64,000 nucleotides of DNA. Origin: Buchnera aphidicola (Thelaxes suberi) (GTDB taxonomy: Bacteria; Pseudomonadota; Gammaproteobacteria; Enterobacterales; Enterobacteriaceae). The notes under the pieces are model-generated. The model searched no databases. It was not told where the DNA came from and saw only the letters and a program-made list of their open reading frames with translations. The position numbers and the translations under genes are program-made. Where the stretch lies: contig NZ_OZ060389.1 of the NCBI RefSeq assembly GCF_964059005.1, positions 446,226 through 510,225 on the forward strand. Direction: 5' to 3'. This document shows positions 23,192 to 33,046 of the stretch, one piece after another (the first letter of the stretch is position 1; each line of letters starts with the position of its first letter).

Positions 23192-24385
23192 ATGATTAAA
23201 AACGATGTTATAAAAATTACGTTAATTGGTTTTTTATCATATTTTTTAACTGGTTCTTTAATAGTAGTTACTGGAACTATAATAGGAGATATTGCACAAT
23301 ATTTTAAAAAATCTATACCCCAAATGAGCTTTACTTTTACATATTTAAATATTGGGATACTTATTTCTATGTTAATAGAAATTTTTTTGATAAATAAAAT
23401 ATCTATTAAAAAACAATTAATTTTTGGTTTTATTTTAACAATATTAGCAATATGTGGCTTAATTAGCTCCCATCAAATCATAACATTTGCAATAAGTATA
23501 TTCATATTTGGAATTATTAGTGGAATGACAATGTCAATTGGAACCTATTTAATTACTAATTTATATACAGGATCTGAAAGAGGTAGAAAACTACTTTTAA
23601 CCGATTCTTGTTTTAGTTTGGCAGGTATTATTATTCCAATTTATGCATCAAAAGCTATATCTAATCACCTACATTGGTATATGATTTATATTTTTATAAG
23701 TATTATTTATTGTATTATTATGCTACTAACAATTAATACTGATTTTAATAAAATTTTTGTAACTAAACATCATCCAATAAAAAATTTAAATATTACAAAT
23801 TATCCAAGTATTTGGTTAAATATAAGTATTTTATCTTGTACTGTTTTTTTATATATTTTAGGTCAATTATCTTTTATATCTTGGGTTCCTGAATATTTAA
23901 TACATAAATTTAATTTATCAATTATACAATCAGGAAAAATAATTAGTATATTTTGGATGTTTTATATGATTGGAATGTGGTTTTTTAGTTTTATACTAAA
24001 ATTTTTTGAATTACAAAAAATTTTAGTAATTTTAAGCGGTTTATCTACATTATTTATGTATCTTTTTATTCAAACAAATACCATTTTTTTATTATATCTG
24101 TATATATCATTTCTAGGATTTGTATCTAGCGCAATATATTCTATTTCTATAACAATAGCTTCGTTACAAACAAAATATCCTTCTTCAAAATTAATTAACT
24201 TAATTTTAATAGCAGGAACACTTGGATCACTATTTACTTTTATAATAACAAAACCATTAATTATAACATATGGAATTAAAACAGCTTTAATTGCTAGTAA
24301 TATTTTGTATTGTTTAGTTTTTTTATGTAATATTTTTCTCAACATTATAAATAATTGTTCGAAAACAAAAACAATTGTTAAATAA
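23192..24385 (+). CDS. tsgA: Major facilitator superfamily transporter, TsgA-like
   Basis: Inner-membrane transporter with about 12 hydrophobic helices and no soluble domain. The first helix region holds FLSYFLTGSLIVVTGTIIG, and a loop GSERGRKLLLTDSCFSLAGI fits the MFS pattern. 397 aa, close to E. coli TsgA (393). As I recall, published Buchnera genomes have a TsgA homologue between argD and trpS, which is the position here. The substrate is unknown. It is one of the few transporters kept and could export or import a metabolite shared with the host. Confidence 0.8.
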   Translation: MIKNDVIKITLIGFLSYFLTGSLIVVTGTIIGDIAQYFKKSIPQMSFTFTYLNIGILISMLIEIFLINKISIKKQLIFGFILTILAICGLISSHQIITFAISIFIFGIISGMTMSIGTYLITNLYTGSERGRKLLLTDSCFSLAGIIIPIYASKAISNHLHWYMIYIFISIIYCIIMLLTINTDFNKIFVTKHHPIKNLNITNYPSIWLNISILSCTVFLYILGQLSFISWVPEYLIHKFNLSIIQSGKIISIFWMFYMIGMWFFSFILKFFELQKILVILSGLSTLFMYLFIQTNTIFLLYLYISFLGFVSSAIYSISITIASLQTKYPSSKLINLILIAGTLGSLFTFIITKPLIITYGIKTALIASNILYCLVFLCNIFLNIINNCSKTKTIVK

Positions 24386-24436
24386 AAAATTAATGCATCC
24401 ATATATAAAATTATTAAAAATAAAAATAATAATTGA

Positions 24437-25452
24437 TTAATTCAATTTTAAATAAAAATATATTTCTTGTAAGGTGGAAATAGCAATCTTTTTTGCTTTA
24501 TTAGCCCCAGTACGAGCAATATTAAATAATAAATGTTCGTTTTTTCGCCATTTTAAATAATTTTTTTGCAATAAATTTAACTTATTAAAAATAGATAAGA
24601 TAACAAAAGACTTGAATTCTTGATATGTTTTTCCAGAAAAACAAGATACTAATGATGATATAGAACTATTATTTATAGCAGAAACTATTTCTAATAAATT
24701 AGAAATACCAGGTTTTTTTTCAAAATTATAATATATTTTAGGAGGATAATCTGAATCTGTTATTGCTTTATTAATTTTTCTAGAAATATCTTCCAATGAA
24801 TCAAATAAAAAAATTGTACTATCTTCTTTTTTATCTGATTTAGACATCTTTACTAAAGGATCTGATAATGACATAATTTTAGATCCTAATGTTGATATAT
24901 ATGCTTGAGGAACAACTAAAATTTCTTTTTTAAAAATAAAATTTATTCTTTTTGCTATATTTCTTGTTAACTCTAAATGTTGTGTTTGATCAACACCCAT
25001 AGGAACTAAATCTGTTTTATATAATAAAATATCAGATGCCATTAATATAGGATAATTTAACAAACCTGTATTAATATTATTACGATTAGAACATGTTTTA
25101 GATTTTTGTTTAAATTGATTCATACGAAGTAATTCTCCATAATAAGTATGACAATTTAATATCCAATAAAATTGACAATGTTCAAGAACATCTGATTGCA
25201 AAAAAATAATACTTTTTTTTGGATCAATACCAATAGCTAAATATAAAGCTAAAGTATCTAAAATATTTTCTAATAAATTAACTGATTTATTTTGTAATCC
25301 AGTTATAGCATGTAAATCAGCAATGCAATAAATACATTGATTAGCTATTTGCATTTTTTCCCAATGTTGCATCGTTCCAATATAATTAGCTAAAGTTAAC
25401 CGACCAGACGGTTGTATAGCACTAAAAACAATTTTTTTTTTTTTAATGTCAT
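24437..25452 (-). CDS. trpS: Tryptophanyl-tRNA synthetase, frameshifted at a poly(A) tract
   Basis: Charges tRNA-Trp. The frame open from 25372 down encodes most of the enzyme (QCIYCIADLHAIT, ADILLYKTDLVPMGVDQTQH and an intact KMSKS), but it starts after the first catalytic motif. Upstream in the same frame 20 more codons give IVFSAIQPSGRLTLANYIGT, the family N-terminus. The only plausible start, ATG at 25452 (Met-Thr-Leu), is in another frame, separated by a run of 13 A (25444-25432). One added A would restore the frame. The HIGH-type motif reads TLAN rather than TIGN. Transcriptional slippage probably rescues the product; a sequencing error in the homopolymer is the alternative. Confidence 0.9.
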
Positions 25453-25536
25453 TTTATTCTCAATTAAAATTTATTTATTCATAAAAAAATTTTTATTAAT
25501 ACATGTAAATATAAAATAAACAGAAAAAATTTATAT

Positions 25537-26214
25537 TTATTTGTAATATAACTGATTCAACTGATTTTTAAAAATATTAATTGTCTTATCGTAATCATTA
25601 CTATTAAAAATAGCTGATCCTATTACAAAAATATTAGCTCCAGCAAGTGCAACATCTGTTATATTAGTTAATTTTATACCTCCATCTACTTGCAATAATA
25701 TCTTTTTATTTTCTTTACACAAACGCTTATGCGTAGCTCTAATCTTCTTCAAAGAAGAAGTAATAAAATTTTGACCGCCCAAACCTGGATTTACTGTCAT
25801 TAATAAAACTAAATCAATTTGATGCATAACACAATCTAAATAACATAGAGGAGTTGAAGGATTTAATGCTATTCCAGACTTACATCCATTTTGTTTTATT
25901 AAAGTAATAAATTTATCTAAATGTACCGTAGATTCAACATGAATCGTTATATAATCAGCGCCAGCACGAATGAAATTTAATATTAATTCTTCATCAGGAA
26001 TAGTCATTAAATGTACATCAATCGGAGCTGTAACTCCATATTTACGTAAAGATGATAACACTAAAGGACCTATAGTTAAATTAGGTACATAATGATTATC
26101 CATGACGTCAAAATGAATCATATCTGCTCCATATTTTAATACTTTTTTAACTTCTTTACCTAATTGCGCAAAATCTGCAGACAAAATTGATGGAGCAATT
26201 AAAAATTTATTCAT
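25537..26214 (-). CDS. rpe: Ribulose-phosphate 3-epimerase
   Basis: Interconverts ribulose-5-phosphate and xylulose-5-phosphate in the pentose phosphate pathway. TIM-barrel signatures: FLIAPSILSADFAQLGKEV at the N-terminus, HFDVMDNHYVPNLTIGP near residue 34, VDVHLM-like IDVHLMT, MTVNPGLGGQNF and the final VDGGI. I placed the start at 26214, matching E. coli; an in-frame ATG at 26232 would add six residues. 225 aa, the E. coli length. In line with aroB and trpS, as in E. coli after loss of dam, damX and gph. Confidence 0.96.
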   Translation of the reverse strand: MNKFLIAPSILSADFAQLGKEVKKVLKYGADMIHFDVMDNHYVPNLTIGPLVLSSLRKYGVTAPIDVHLMTIPDEELILNFIRAGADYITIHVESTVHLDKFITLIKQNGCKSGIALNPSTPLCYLDCVMHQIDLVLLMTVNPGLGGQNFITSSLKKIRATHKRLCKENKKILLQVDGGIKLTNITDVALAGANIFVIGSAIFNSNDYDKTINIFKNQLNQLYYK

Positions 26215-26379
26215 ATATTTACCATTAATCAAATAAATAAAAACTAATTAAAAATTTTTAATTACTATAATAAATAAAAAATTTAAAAAAAAATTTAAAA
26301 AATATAAATATAAATAATTAAAATTTTATTTAATATAAATAAAAAAATGAAATAAGATTAAAAACATATTTCAATAAAA

Positions 26380-27468
26380 TTAACTAGCATTACTAATAGC
26401 TCGTAAAATAATTTTATTTTCTATATCACTATATATTTCAACATGTCCTATTTTTTTAGGTAAAATTAAACGAATTTTACCATTGTTTATTGATTTTTTA
26501 TCTTTTATCATATAAGGAATATATTCATCAGGGTTCATATTTTTAGGAGCTATTGTAGGTAATCCTATTTTTTTTAATAAATAAATAATTCTTTGAACAT
26601 CTACTGTATTTATTATATTTAATATTTCTGCAGTACGAGCTGCCATTACTATGCCAATAGAAATCGCTTCTCCATGCAAATATTTCCCATAACCTATATA
26701 AGATTCAATTGCATGCCCAAAAGTATGCCCTAAATTTAATATCGTTCTTAAATAAGATTCTCGTTCATCTTTAATTACTACATTAACCTTAAATTCACAA
26801 CATTTTTTTATACAATAAAGAATATCTTCTTTCTTTAAATTTAATAATTCGTAATATTTTTTTTCTAACCAATTAAAAAATAATTCATCAAATATAATTC
26901 CATATTTAACTACTTCAGCCATTCCAGAAACTAATTGTTTTCTAGATAGAGTATTAAGAAAATTTGTATCAATAATAACAGCATCTGGGTGCCAAAATAC
27001 ACCTAACATATTTTTTCCTAAAGTATGATTAACACCCGTTTTTCCTCCTATAGAAGCATCTACTTGAGCAAGTAATGTAGTTGGTATCTGAATATAACTA
27101 ACACCTCTTTGATATATTGAAGCCACAAAACCAGTTATATCTCCTATTACTCCACCTCCAAATGCAATTAATATAATGTCTCTATTACAATTTTTTTTTA
27201 ATAAAAAAGTAATACACTTTTCTATTGTTTCAATATTTTTATATTCTTCACCATCTGGTATAACAAATTCATAAAATTGGATTGATAATACCTTGAAAGC
27301 ATCGATAATATATTGTTTCCATAAAGTAGAAATTGTATGATTTGTTACTAACACTATTGCGCTTTTATTAATACAAACAGACCGTAAAATATTACTTTTT
27401 TGTAGTATAGAATTGCCTATAAAAATAGGATACTGATGAGTTTTTAATTTTAAATTTAATTCATACAT
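26380..27468 (-). CDS. aroB: 3-dehydroquinate synthase
   Basis: Second step of the shikimate pathway, from DAHP to 3-dehydroquinate, leading to the aromatic amino acids supplied to the aphid. NAD-binding GGGVIGDITGFVASIYQRG near residue 105, zinc-ligand region LNLGHTFGHAIE near 245 and HGEAISIG near 264. 362 aa, the E. coli length. Downstream of aroK, as in E. coli. Confidence 0.97.
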   Translation of the reverse strand: MYELNLKLKTHQYPIFIGNSILQKSNILRSVCINKSAIVLVTNHTISTLWKQYIIDAFKVLSIQFYEFVIPDGEEYKNIETIEKCITFLLKKNCNRDIILIAFGGGVIGDITGFVASIYQRGVSYIQIPTTLLAQVDASIGGKTGVNHTLGKNMLGVFWHPDAVIIDTNFLNTLSRKQLVSGMAEVVKYGIIFDELFFNWLEKKYYELLNLKKEDILYCIKKCCEFKVNVVIKDERESYLRTILNLGHTFGHAIESYIGYGKYLHGEAISIGIVMAARTAEILNIINTVDVQRIIYLLKKIGLPTIAPKNMNPDEYIPYMIKDKKSINNGKIRLILPKKIGHVEIYSDIENKIILRAISNAS

Positions 27469-27521
27469 AATATTTATTATTTCCTTTTAAATAATTAAAA
27501 AATATAAAAATATACAAATAT

Positions 27522-28043
27522 CTAATTAAGTTTATTAACCATTGTAATAATTTTATGAGTAATATGTTTAGGACTTAATAAATCTGTACTTAAAATTATT
27601 TCTGCTATTTCTTTATAAAGAAAATTACGTTGTTTGGATAATTTTTGTAAAATACATTTAACCGGATAATTAGTGTTTAATAATGGTCTATTTTTATCTT
27701 TTTGTGTACGTATAATTTGATTATCAATATTTACAGTTAAATACACTACTATACCTCTAGAAGAAATTATTTTACGGTTATATGGTGATAATATTGCACC
27801 ACCCCCTGTTGCTAAAACAATTTTATTTTTTTTGGTTAATTCATTAATTACTTTTTCTTCTCTTTTACGAAATTGTAGTTCTCCTTCAATATCAAAAACC
27901 CAATTTATATCAGCGCCTGTTTTTTTTTCAATTTCTTTATCAGAATCATAAAAAACCATATCTAATTGATTAGATAAATAGCGACCTATGGTACTTTTTC
28001 CAGCACCCATAGGACCTATTAAAAAAATATTTTTTTTTTTCAT
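27522..28043 (-). CDS. aroK: Shikimate kinase I
   Basis: Phosphorylates shikimate in aromatic amino acid synthesis. Walker A GPMGAGKST at residues 10-18, the shikimate-binding Asp of FYDSDKEIE, RKREEKV and ATGGGAI. 173 aa, matching AroK rather than AroL by length and by its link to aroB, 53 nt downstream. The upstream gap to tRNA-Ser (28044-28256) shows no gene. Confidence 0.97.
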   Translation of the reverse strand: MKKKNIFLIGPMGAGKSTIGRYLSNQLDMVFYDSDKEIEKKTGADINWVFDIEGELQFRKREEKVINELTKKNKIVLATGGGAILSPYNRKIISSRGIVVYLTVNIDNQIIRTQKDKNRPLLNTNYPVKCILQKLSKQRNFLYKEIAEIILSTDLLSPKHITHKIITMVNKLN

Positions 28044-28256
28044 TTTTTTTGATGAATTAATTTTAATTTAAAATATTAATGATTAAGTAACAAGTACAAT
28101 ACTTTACCAAAATTTTATTACAAAACAAAATGTATGTATAACAAAAAATTTTTAAATTAATAAATTTATTCGTTTACATATCTTATAAAAAAATGATATT
28201 GTTATTAATAATAAAATTTTTTATTAACTAATTTTGTTTTTATATAAAAAAGTTAA

Positions 28257-28347
28257 GGTGAGGTGTCTGAGAGGATTAAAGAGCACGCCTGGAAAGCGTG
28301 TATACGTAAATAAAAACGTATCAAGGGTTCGAATCCCTTTCTCACCA
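28257..28347 (+). tRNA. tRNA-Ser(GGA)
   Basis: 91-nt cloverleaf with a long variable arm, typical of class II tRNA-Ser. The acceptor arms GGTGAGG and CTCACC pair, the anticodon loop is CTGGAAA (anticodon GGA) and the T arm is GGGTTCGAATCCC. The 3' CCA is not encoded: after the discriminator A come TCA and A+T-rich sequence. Confidence 0.96.
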
Positions 28348-28389
28348 TCATAATTAATGTTATTAATTAAAATAATTTTTTGTTAAATA

Positions 28390-29088
28390 TTATAAACGTA
28401 AAGCAATTTGAATAATTTTTTCAAAAGAAGAAATTCTTTCTAATGTATTTAACTTTTCTCCGGTTTTAAGATGATCAGAAACAATACACATTGATAGAGC
28501 TTGAATATTATGTTCAGAAGCTAAAAAATATATTCCAGCTGTCTCCATATCTATACCTAAAATATTATGACGCTTCATGATATCTATAACTTTATTATCA
28601 TTAGCATAAAACAAATCAGTAGTAAAAAAAGCTCCAATTCTTATAGAAAAATTAAATTTTTTAGCTATTCTATATGATTGTTTTAATAAACTAAAATCTG
28701 CAACAGCAGAAAAATCAAAATTATTAAATCTAATACGATTCATATAAGAATCAGTACATGCGGACATTCCAATTAAAATATCTTTAATATTAATATTTTT
28801 TAATACAGTGCCACATGTGCCTAATCTAATAATTTTTTTTACATGATAATGAGATATTAGTTCTTGTACATAGATTGAAACAGAAGGCATGCCCATACCA
28901 TGACTTAAAATAGAAACACGTTCTTTTTTAAAGAAACCAGTATATCCAAACATGTTACGAACAGTATTTATTTTTTTTGCGTTAGTTAAATAATTTTTTG
29001 CTATAAATTTTATTCGTATAGGATCACCACATACAATAACCTTTTCAGATATCTCTTTTTTTTTTGCATTAATATGAAGCGAAACCAT
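28390..29088 (-). CDS. deoD: Purine-nucleoside phosphorylase
   Basis: Phosphorolysis of purine (deoxy)nucleosides to base and (deoxy)ribose-1-phosphate. PNP/UDP signatures: VCGDPIRIKFIAKNYL, SHGMGMPSVSIYVQELI, RLGTCGTV, DMETAGIYFLA and the catalytic Asp in CIVSDHLKTGE. The ATG at 29088 gives 232 aa (E. coli 239), starts MVSLHINA and has AGAG at a proper distance; an upstream in-frame ATG at 29136 would add 16 residues without family support. Directly downstream of deoB, as in E. coli. Confidence 0.96.
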   Translation of the reverse strand: MVSLHINAKKKEISEKVIVCGDPIRIKFIAKNYLTNAKKINTVRNMFGYTGFFKKERVSILSHGMGMPSVSIYVQELISHYHVKKIIRLGTCGTVLKNINIKDILIGMSACTDSYMNRIRFNNFDFSAVADFSLLKQSYRIAKKFNFSIRIGAFFTTDLFYANDNKVIDIMKRHNILGIDMETAGIYFLASEHNIQALSMCIVSDHLKTGEKLNTLERISSFEKIIQIALRL

Positions 29089-29163
29089 AAAAATTATCTC
29101 TTTAAGTATATTAATAAAATTACTGATTTTCATCATTATAAAAAAGTTAAAACAAATAATAAT

Positions 29164-30390
29164 TTAAAACATTGAATGACCATAATACATACTACTTAAT
29201 TCAAAATAACGCGCTATTGTTTGACTAATATCTGCAAATGTTTTTCTATATCCTAAAAATTGTACAGGTAAATTTTTTTTATAAATTAATATAGGAACAT
29301 GTTCTCTAGTGTGATCAGTACCTTTCCAAGATGGGTCGCATCCATGATCTGCTGTTATTATTAACAAATCATTATCTTGTATAATACTTAGTATTTGTAA
29401 TAAATAACGATCAAATAACTCTAAACCTATTGCATAACCCTGAATATCACGTCGATGTCCCCATAAAGAATCAAAATCAACAAAATTCGTTATTATCATA
29501 GAATTATTTTTAGCATATTTGATACACCGTATTGTTGTTTCAGCTAAATTTTTTAATCCATATGCTTTAATTTCATGAGTAATACCTGAACCACCATAAA
29601 TATCAGATATTTTACCTATTCCAGTAATTGTTCCTTTTTTTTCATTGACTAGTTTGTTCATAACAGTTGTACCATTAGGTACAATAGAAAAATCTTTTCT
29701 ATTATTTGTTCTAGTAAAATTAGATTTACTTTGTCCAGAAAAAGGACGCGCTATTACTCTAGATATTTTATATTTATCTTTATCTAATAATTTTCTAATT
29801 ATATCACATAAAGAATACAATTTTTCTAAACTAAATACATCTTCATGACAAGCAACTTGAAAAACAGAATCAATCGAAGTATAAAAAATAGGATAACCAG
29901 AATTAATATGTTGTAACCCTAATTCAACCAGTATATCTGTCCCTGAAGCATGACAATTTCCTAAATACCCTTTAATATTACTTAATTGCATTATTTTATC
30001 TAATAAATCTTGAGGAAAACTATTTTTTTTATGAACGAAATAATCCCAATTAAATAAAATAGGTATTCCTGCTATTTCCCAATGCCCAGAACTAGTATCC
30101 TTTCCTGAAGATATTTCTTTTGCATATCCATAACTACCTAATAAAGATGATCCATTATCTTCTAATCCCGCAGGAAAAGCATTATGTAATTTAAAATACG
30201 CATGACCTAAACCTAAAGACATTAAATTGGGAATACGTAAGCTATTTTTTCTATATCCTTGTTTTTTTTGTTTATAACAAAAATTAGCAATACTACCAAA
30301 TGTATTAGAACCAATATCACCAAAATAAATAGCATCTTCTGTTGATCCAATCCCAAAAGAGTCTAATACCAAAATAAACGCACGATTCAT
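29164..30390 (-). CDS. deoB: Phosphopentomutase
   Basis: Converts (deoxy)ribose-1-phosphate, the DeoD product, to the 5-phosphate. Alkaline phosphatase fold: FILVLDSFGIGSTEDA at the N-terminus (metal-binding Asp), GKDTSSGHWEIAG near residue 95, NFVDFDSLWGHRRD near 285 and ITADHGCDPSWKGTDHTREH near 328. 408 aa against 407 in E. coli. deoA and deoC are not present here. Confidence 0.97.
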   Translation of the reverse strand: MNRAFILVLDSFGIGSTEDAIYFGDIGSNTFGSIANFCYKQKKQGYRKNSLRIPNLMSLGLGHAYFKLHNAFPAGLEDNGSSLLGSYGYAKEISSGKDTSSGHWEIAGIPILFNWDYFVHKKNSFPQDLLDKIMQLSNIKGYLGNCHASGTDILVELGLQHINSGYPIFYTSIDSVFQVACHEDVFSLEKLYSLCDIIRKLLDKDKYKISRVIARPFSGQSKSNFTRTNNRKDFSIVPNGTTVMNKLVNEKKGTITGIGKISDIYGGSGITHEIKAYGLKNLAETTIRCIKYAKNNSMIITNFVDFDSLWGHRRDIQGYAIGLELFDRYLLQILSIIQDNDLLIITADHGCDPSWKGTDHTREHVPILIYKKNLPVQFLGYRKTFADISQTIARYFELSSMYYGHSMF

Positions 30391-30497
30391 ATGCTTTTCA
30401 CTAAATTAATTTAGAATAAAAAATGAAATAAATAAATCATTAAAAAAACTAATTTCAATACAATTATAAACATAATTAATTTTATTAAACATCATAT

Positions 30498-32123
30498 TTA
30501 ATAACTTTGATATTCCTTTATTTTTGAAAAAAAAATATCTTTATTTTTCGAAATAATCACTTTTAAATTAATCATATTAGGTGCAAAATAAACTAAAGAT
30601 TTTTCACGATCTAAACCTATAAGATGTTTATTATGTAAAATAAACGTATTTAATGAATTAATATTTTTCGATGATATCCATCGAGTTGTAAAAATATTTA
30701 CTTCTTTGTAAAATAATTCTAATTTATATTCCAATTTTAATCTTTCTAGTACAACATCAAACTGTAAAGGACCTATCGCTCCAATAATCAAATTATTATT
30801 AACTAATGGAGTAAATACTTGAATAGCTCCTTCTTCTGATATTTGAAATAATCCTTTTAATAACCTTTTTTGATGCATAGGATTTATTAAATGTACACTT
30901 TTAAAAATTTCAGAAGAAAAACTAGGAATACCTACAAAATTTAAATTTTCTCCTGCAGTAAAAGTATCACCAATTTTCACAGTTCCATGGTTATAAATTC
31001 CAATAATGTCTCCCGGATAAGCTACATCTAATAAAATACGATTATTAGCTAAAAAAGATACTGCATTCGTAACTATTATTTTTTTTTGTGTTCTCACTTG
31101 AAAAATTTTAATTCCTTTAAAATATTTCCCTGAAACAATCCTTAAAAATGCAATTCTATCTCTATGCTTTAAATTCATATTAGCTTGTATTTTGAAAACA
31201 AAACCTGAAAATTTATTTTCATCAGGATAAACTTTTCTAACATTAGATAAACGAGATTGGGGAAAAGGAGCGTATTTTACTAAAAAATCCAGAATAAAAT
31301 TTATTCCAAAATTATCTAAAGCTGAACCAAATAAAATTGGAGTTATATTACAAGTTAAAAAGTCTGATCTTTTAAAAGTAATAAAATTATTTTTAATAAC
31401 ATTAACAAAATTTTTTATTTTTAAATACGTCATATTGGAAAAATTATTTTTGGAACTAAAATCTTTTATATTCAAATTATTAAACAAATCATTGTTACAT
31501 ATATCTTTTTTTTTACTATTATTTGAGTATAAAAGTATTTTTTTATCTATAACATTATATAACCCTAATAAATTATTATTATATTCAATCGGATAATTTA
31601 TAGGACTGCTTAACATATTTAATTCTAATTCAATTTCATTTAATAAAATATTTAAATCCTTATAATTACGATCTATTTTGTTAATAAAAGTAATAATAGG
31701 AATTTTTTGTATTTTTGCTACCTGTATTAACTTTCGCGTACGTTCTTCTATTCCCTTTGCAGCATCAATTACCATTAAACAACAATCAACAGCAGTTAAA
31801 ATTCTATACGTATCTTCTGAAAAATCAGCATGTCCAGGAGTATCTAATAAATTAATTAATCTATCTCGATACAAAAACCTTATTACAGAAGTTGTAACAG
31901 ATATACCTCTTTTTTTTTCTATTTCCATCCAATCTGACTGAGTATATGCTGTATTTTTTTTAGGTTTAATCTTTCCAAAAGATCTAATTGTTTTACTTAA
32001 ATATAACATTTTTTCAGTAATAGTAGTTTTTCCTGCATCAGGATGTGAAATAATCGCAAAAGTACATCTCCTTTTTATTTCTTCTGATAAAATATTCTGA
32101 TCATTATATAGTGCATTATTCAT
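30498..32123 (-). CDS. prfC: Peptide chain release factor 3
   Basis: GTPase that recycles RF1/RF2 after termination. P-loop SHPDAGKT at residues 26-33, LLDTPGHADFSEDTYR near 93 and INKIDR near 148. 541 aa against about 529 in E. coli; the extra length is mostly an Asn/Lys-rich insertion around residues 205-245, in a part of the G domain that varies. Confidence 0.96.
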   Translation of the reverse strand: MNNALYNDQNILSEEIKRRCTFAIISHPDAGKTTITEKMLYLSKTIRSFGKIKPKKNTAYTQSDWMEIEKKRGISVTTSVIRFLYRDRLINLLDTPGHADFSEDTYRILTAVDCCLMVIDAAKGIEERTRKLIQVAKIQKIPIITFINKIDRNYKDLNILLNEIELELNMLSSPINYPIEYNNNLLGLYNVIDKKILLYSNNSKKKDICNNDLFNNLNIKDFSSKNNFSNMTYLKIKNFVNVIKNNFITFKRSDFLTCNITPILFGSALDNFGINFILDFLVKYAPFPQSRLSNVRKVYPDENKFSGFVFKIQANMNLKHRDRIAFLRIVSGKYFKGIKIFQVRTQKKIIVTNAVSFLANNRILLDVAYPGDIIGIYNHGTVKIGDTFTAGENLNFVGIPSFSSEIFKSVHLINPMHQKRLLKGLFQISEEGAIQVFTPLVNNNLIIGAIGPLQFDVVLERLKLEYKLELFYKEVNIFTTRWISSKNINSLNTFILHNKHLIGLDREKSLVYFAPNMINLKVIISKNKDIFFSKIKEYQSY

Positions 32124-32227
32124 TATATTATTCTTAATTAAATTGTATTTTTTATGGAAAATAAAATATATATTATATATACTATATATTTTCTATAATG
32201 CATATCTCATTAACATATATTTAATAA

Positions 32228-32812
32228 TTAAGCATAAGAATGCGAACCATATCGATGTTTTGTAATATCTTTTACTCCTTTAATTTGTGGAAATAATGTA
32301 AGTATTTTTTTTTCAATTCCTTCTTTTAACGTCATAGATATCATTGAACAACCATTACAACCACCACTGAACGCAACTAAGATATAATAATCATCCGTAA
32401 CTTCTACTAAATCTATTTTTCCATTATGCATTGATAGTTCTGGATTAATATAAGAATTAAGGTATTCACAAATTCTTTTTTCTAAATCAGAAAATCTTTT
32501 TGGTTTTATTTTTTTCTTTGCAAAAGGAGCGTTTAATATTAATTTATACTCTAAAATAGAATTTTTTGAGACATCAATCGTTGCATCTTGCAAATATGGT
32601 TGATCAGTTTTTTTTAAAACACAAATAAAATCTTTATAATTTAAAATTATATCTTTTTCTTTATCTATTTCTTCTAATAAACAATATGCAATACCACATT
32701 CTGCATACATAGTTCCTGGATACATTATAAAAATACGAAAATTTGTATCTTTTGTTTTATTTATTAATAATTTGCTAAAATATTTTTTTGCTTCACTAGA
32801 TATCTTTATCAT
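32228..32812 (-). CDS. nfuA: Fe/S biogenesis protein NfuA
   Basis: Carries and delivers 4Fe-4S clusters to target enzymes. A degenerate A-type scaffold domain (about 1-95) is followed by an Nfu domain with the cluster-binding GGCNGCSM near residue 150, whose two cysteines are intact. 194 aa against 191 in E. coli. Divergent from bioH, as in E. coli, where gntX lies between. Confidence 0.96.
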   Translation of the reverse strand: MIKISSEAKKYFSKLLINKTKDTNFRIFIMYPGTMYAECGIAYCLLEEIDKEKDIILNYKDFICVLKKTDQPYLQDATIDVSKNSILEYKLILNAPFAKKKIKPKRFSDLEKRICEYLNSYINPELSMHNGKIDLVEVTDDYYILVAFSGGCNGCSMISMTLKEGIEKKILTLFPQIKGVKDITKHRYGSHSYA

Positions 32813-33046
32813 AATTCGTTTATATAAAAGTTATTAAATTTATTATCATAATTGAGGTTTCTATTAAAATAATTAAAAATTTACGAAATAAATAAGTAAT
32901 TGTTTTTATTTAAATAAATGTTATTCTAAATAATAATAAAAAAATTAAATATAAAAAAATGTTTTTTTTATCAATCATGAAATGATGTTAACAAACTAAT
33001 ATTATTGTAGCATTATTCATATACTAATTATAATAAAAAATTATGT

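Noticed and set aside
23192..24385. Assigning a substrate to the MFS transporter
   Set aside because: Sequence shows only the fold; the TsgA name rests on position and length, and no substrate is established.
24437..25372. Treating trpS as a shortened but normal gene starting at 25372
   Set aside because: This start leaves out the class I nucleotide-binding motif, which is plainly encoded just upstream in the same frame.
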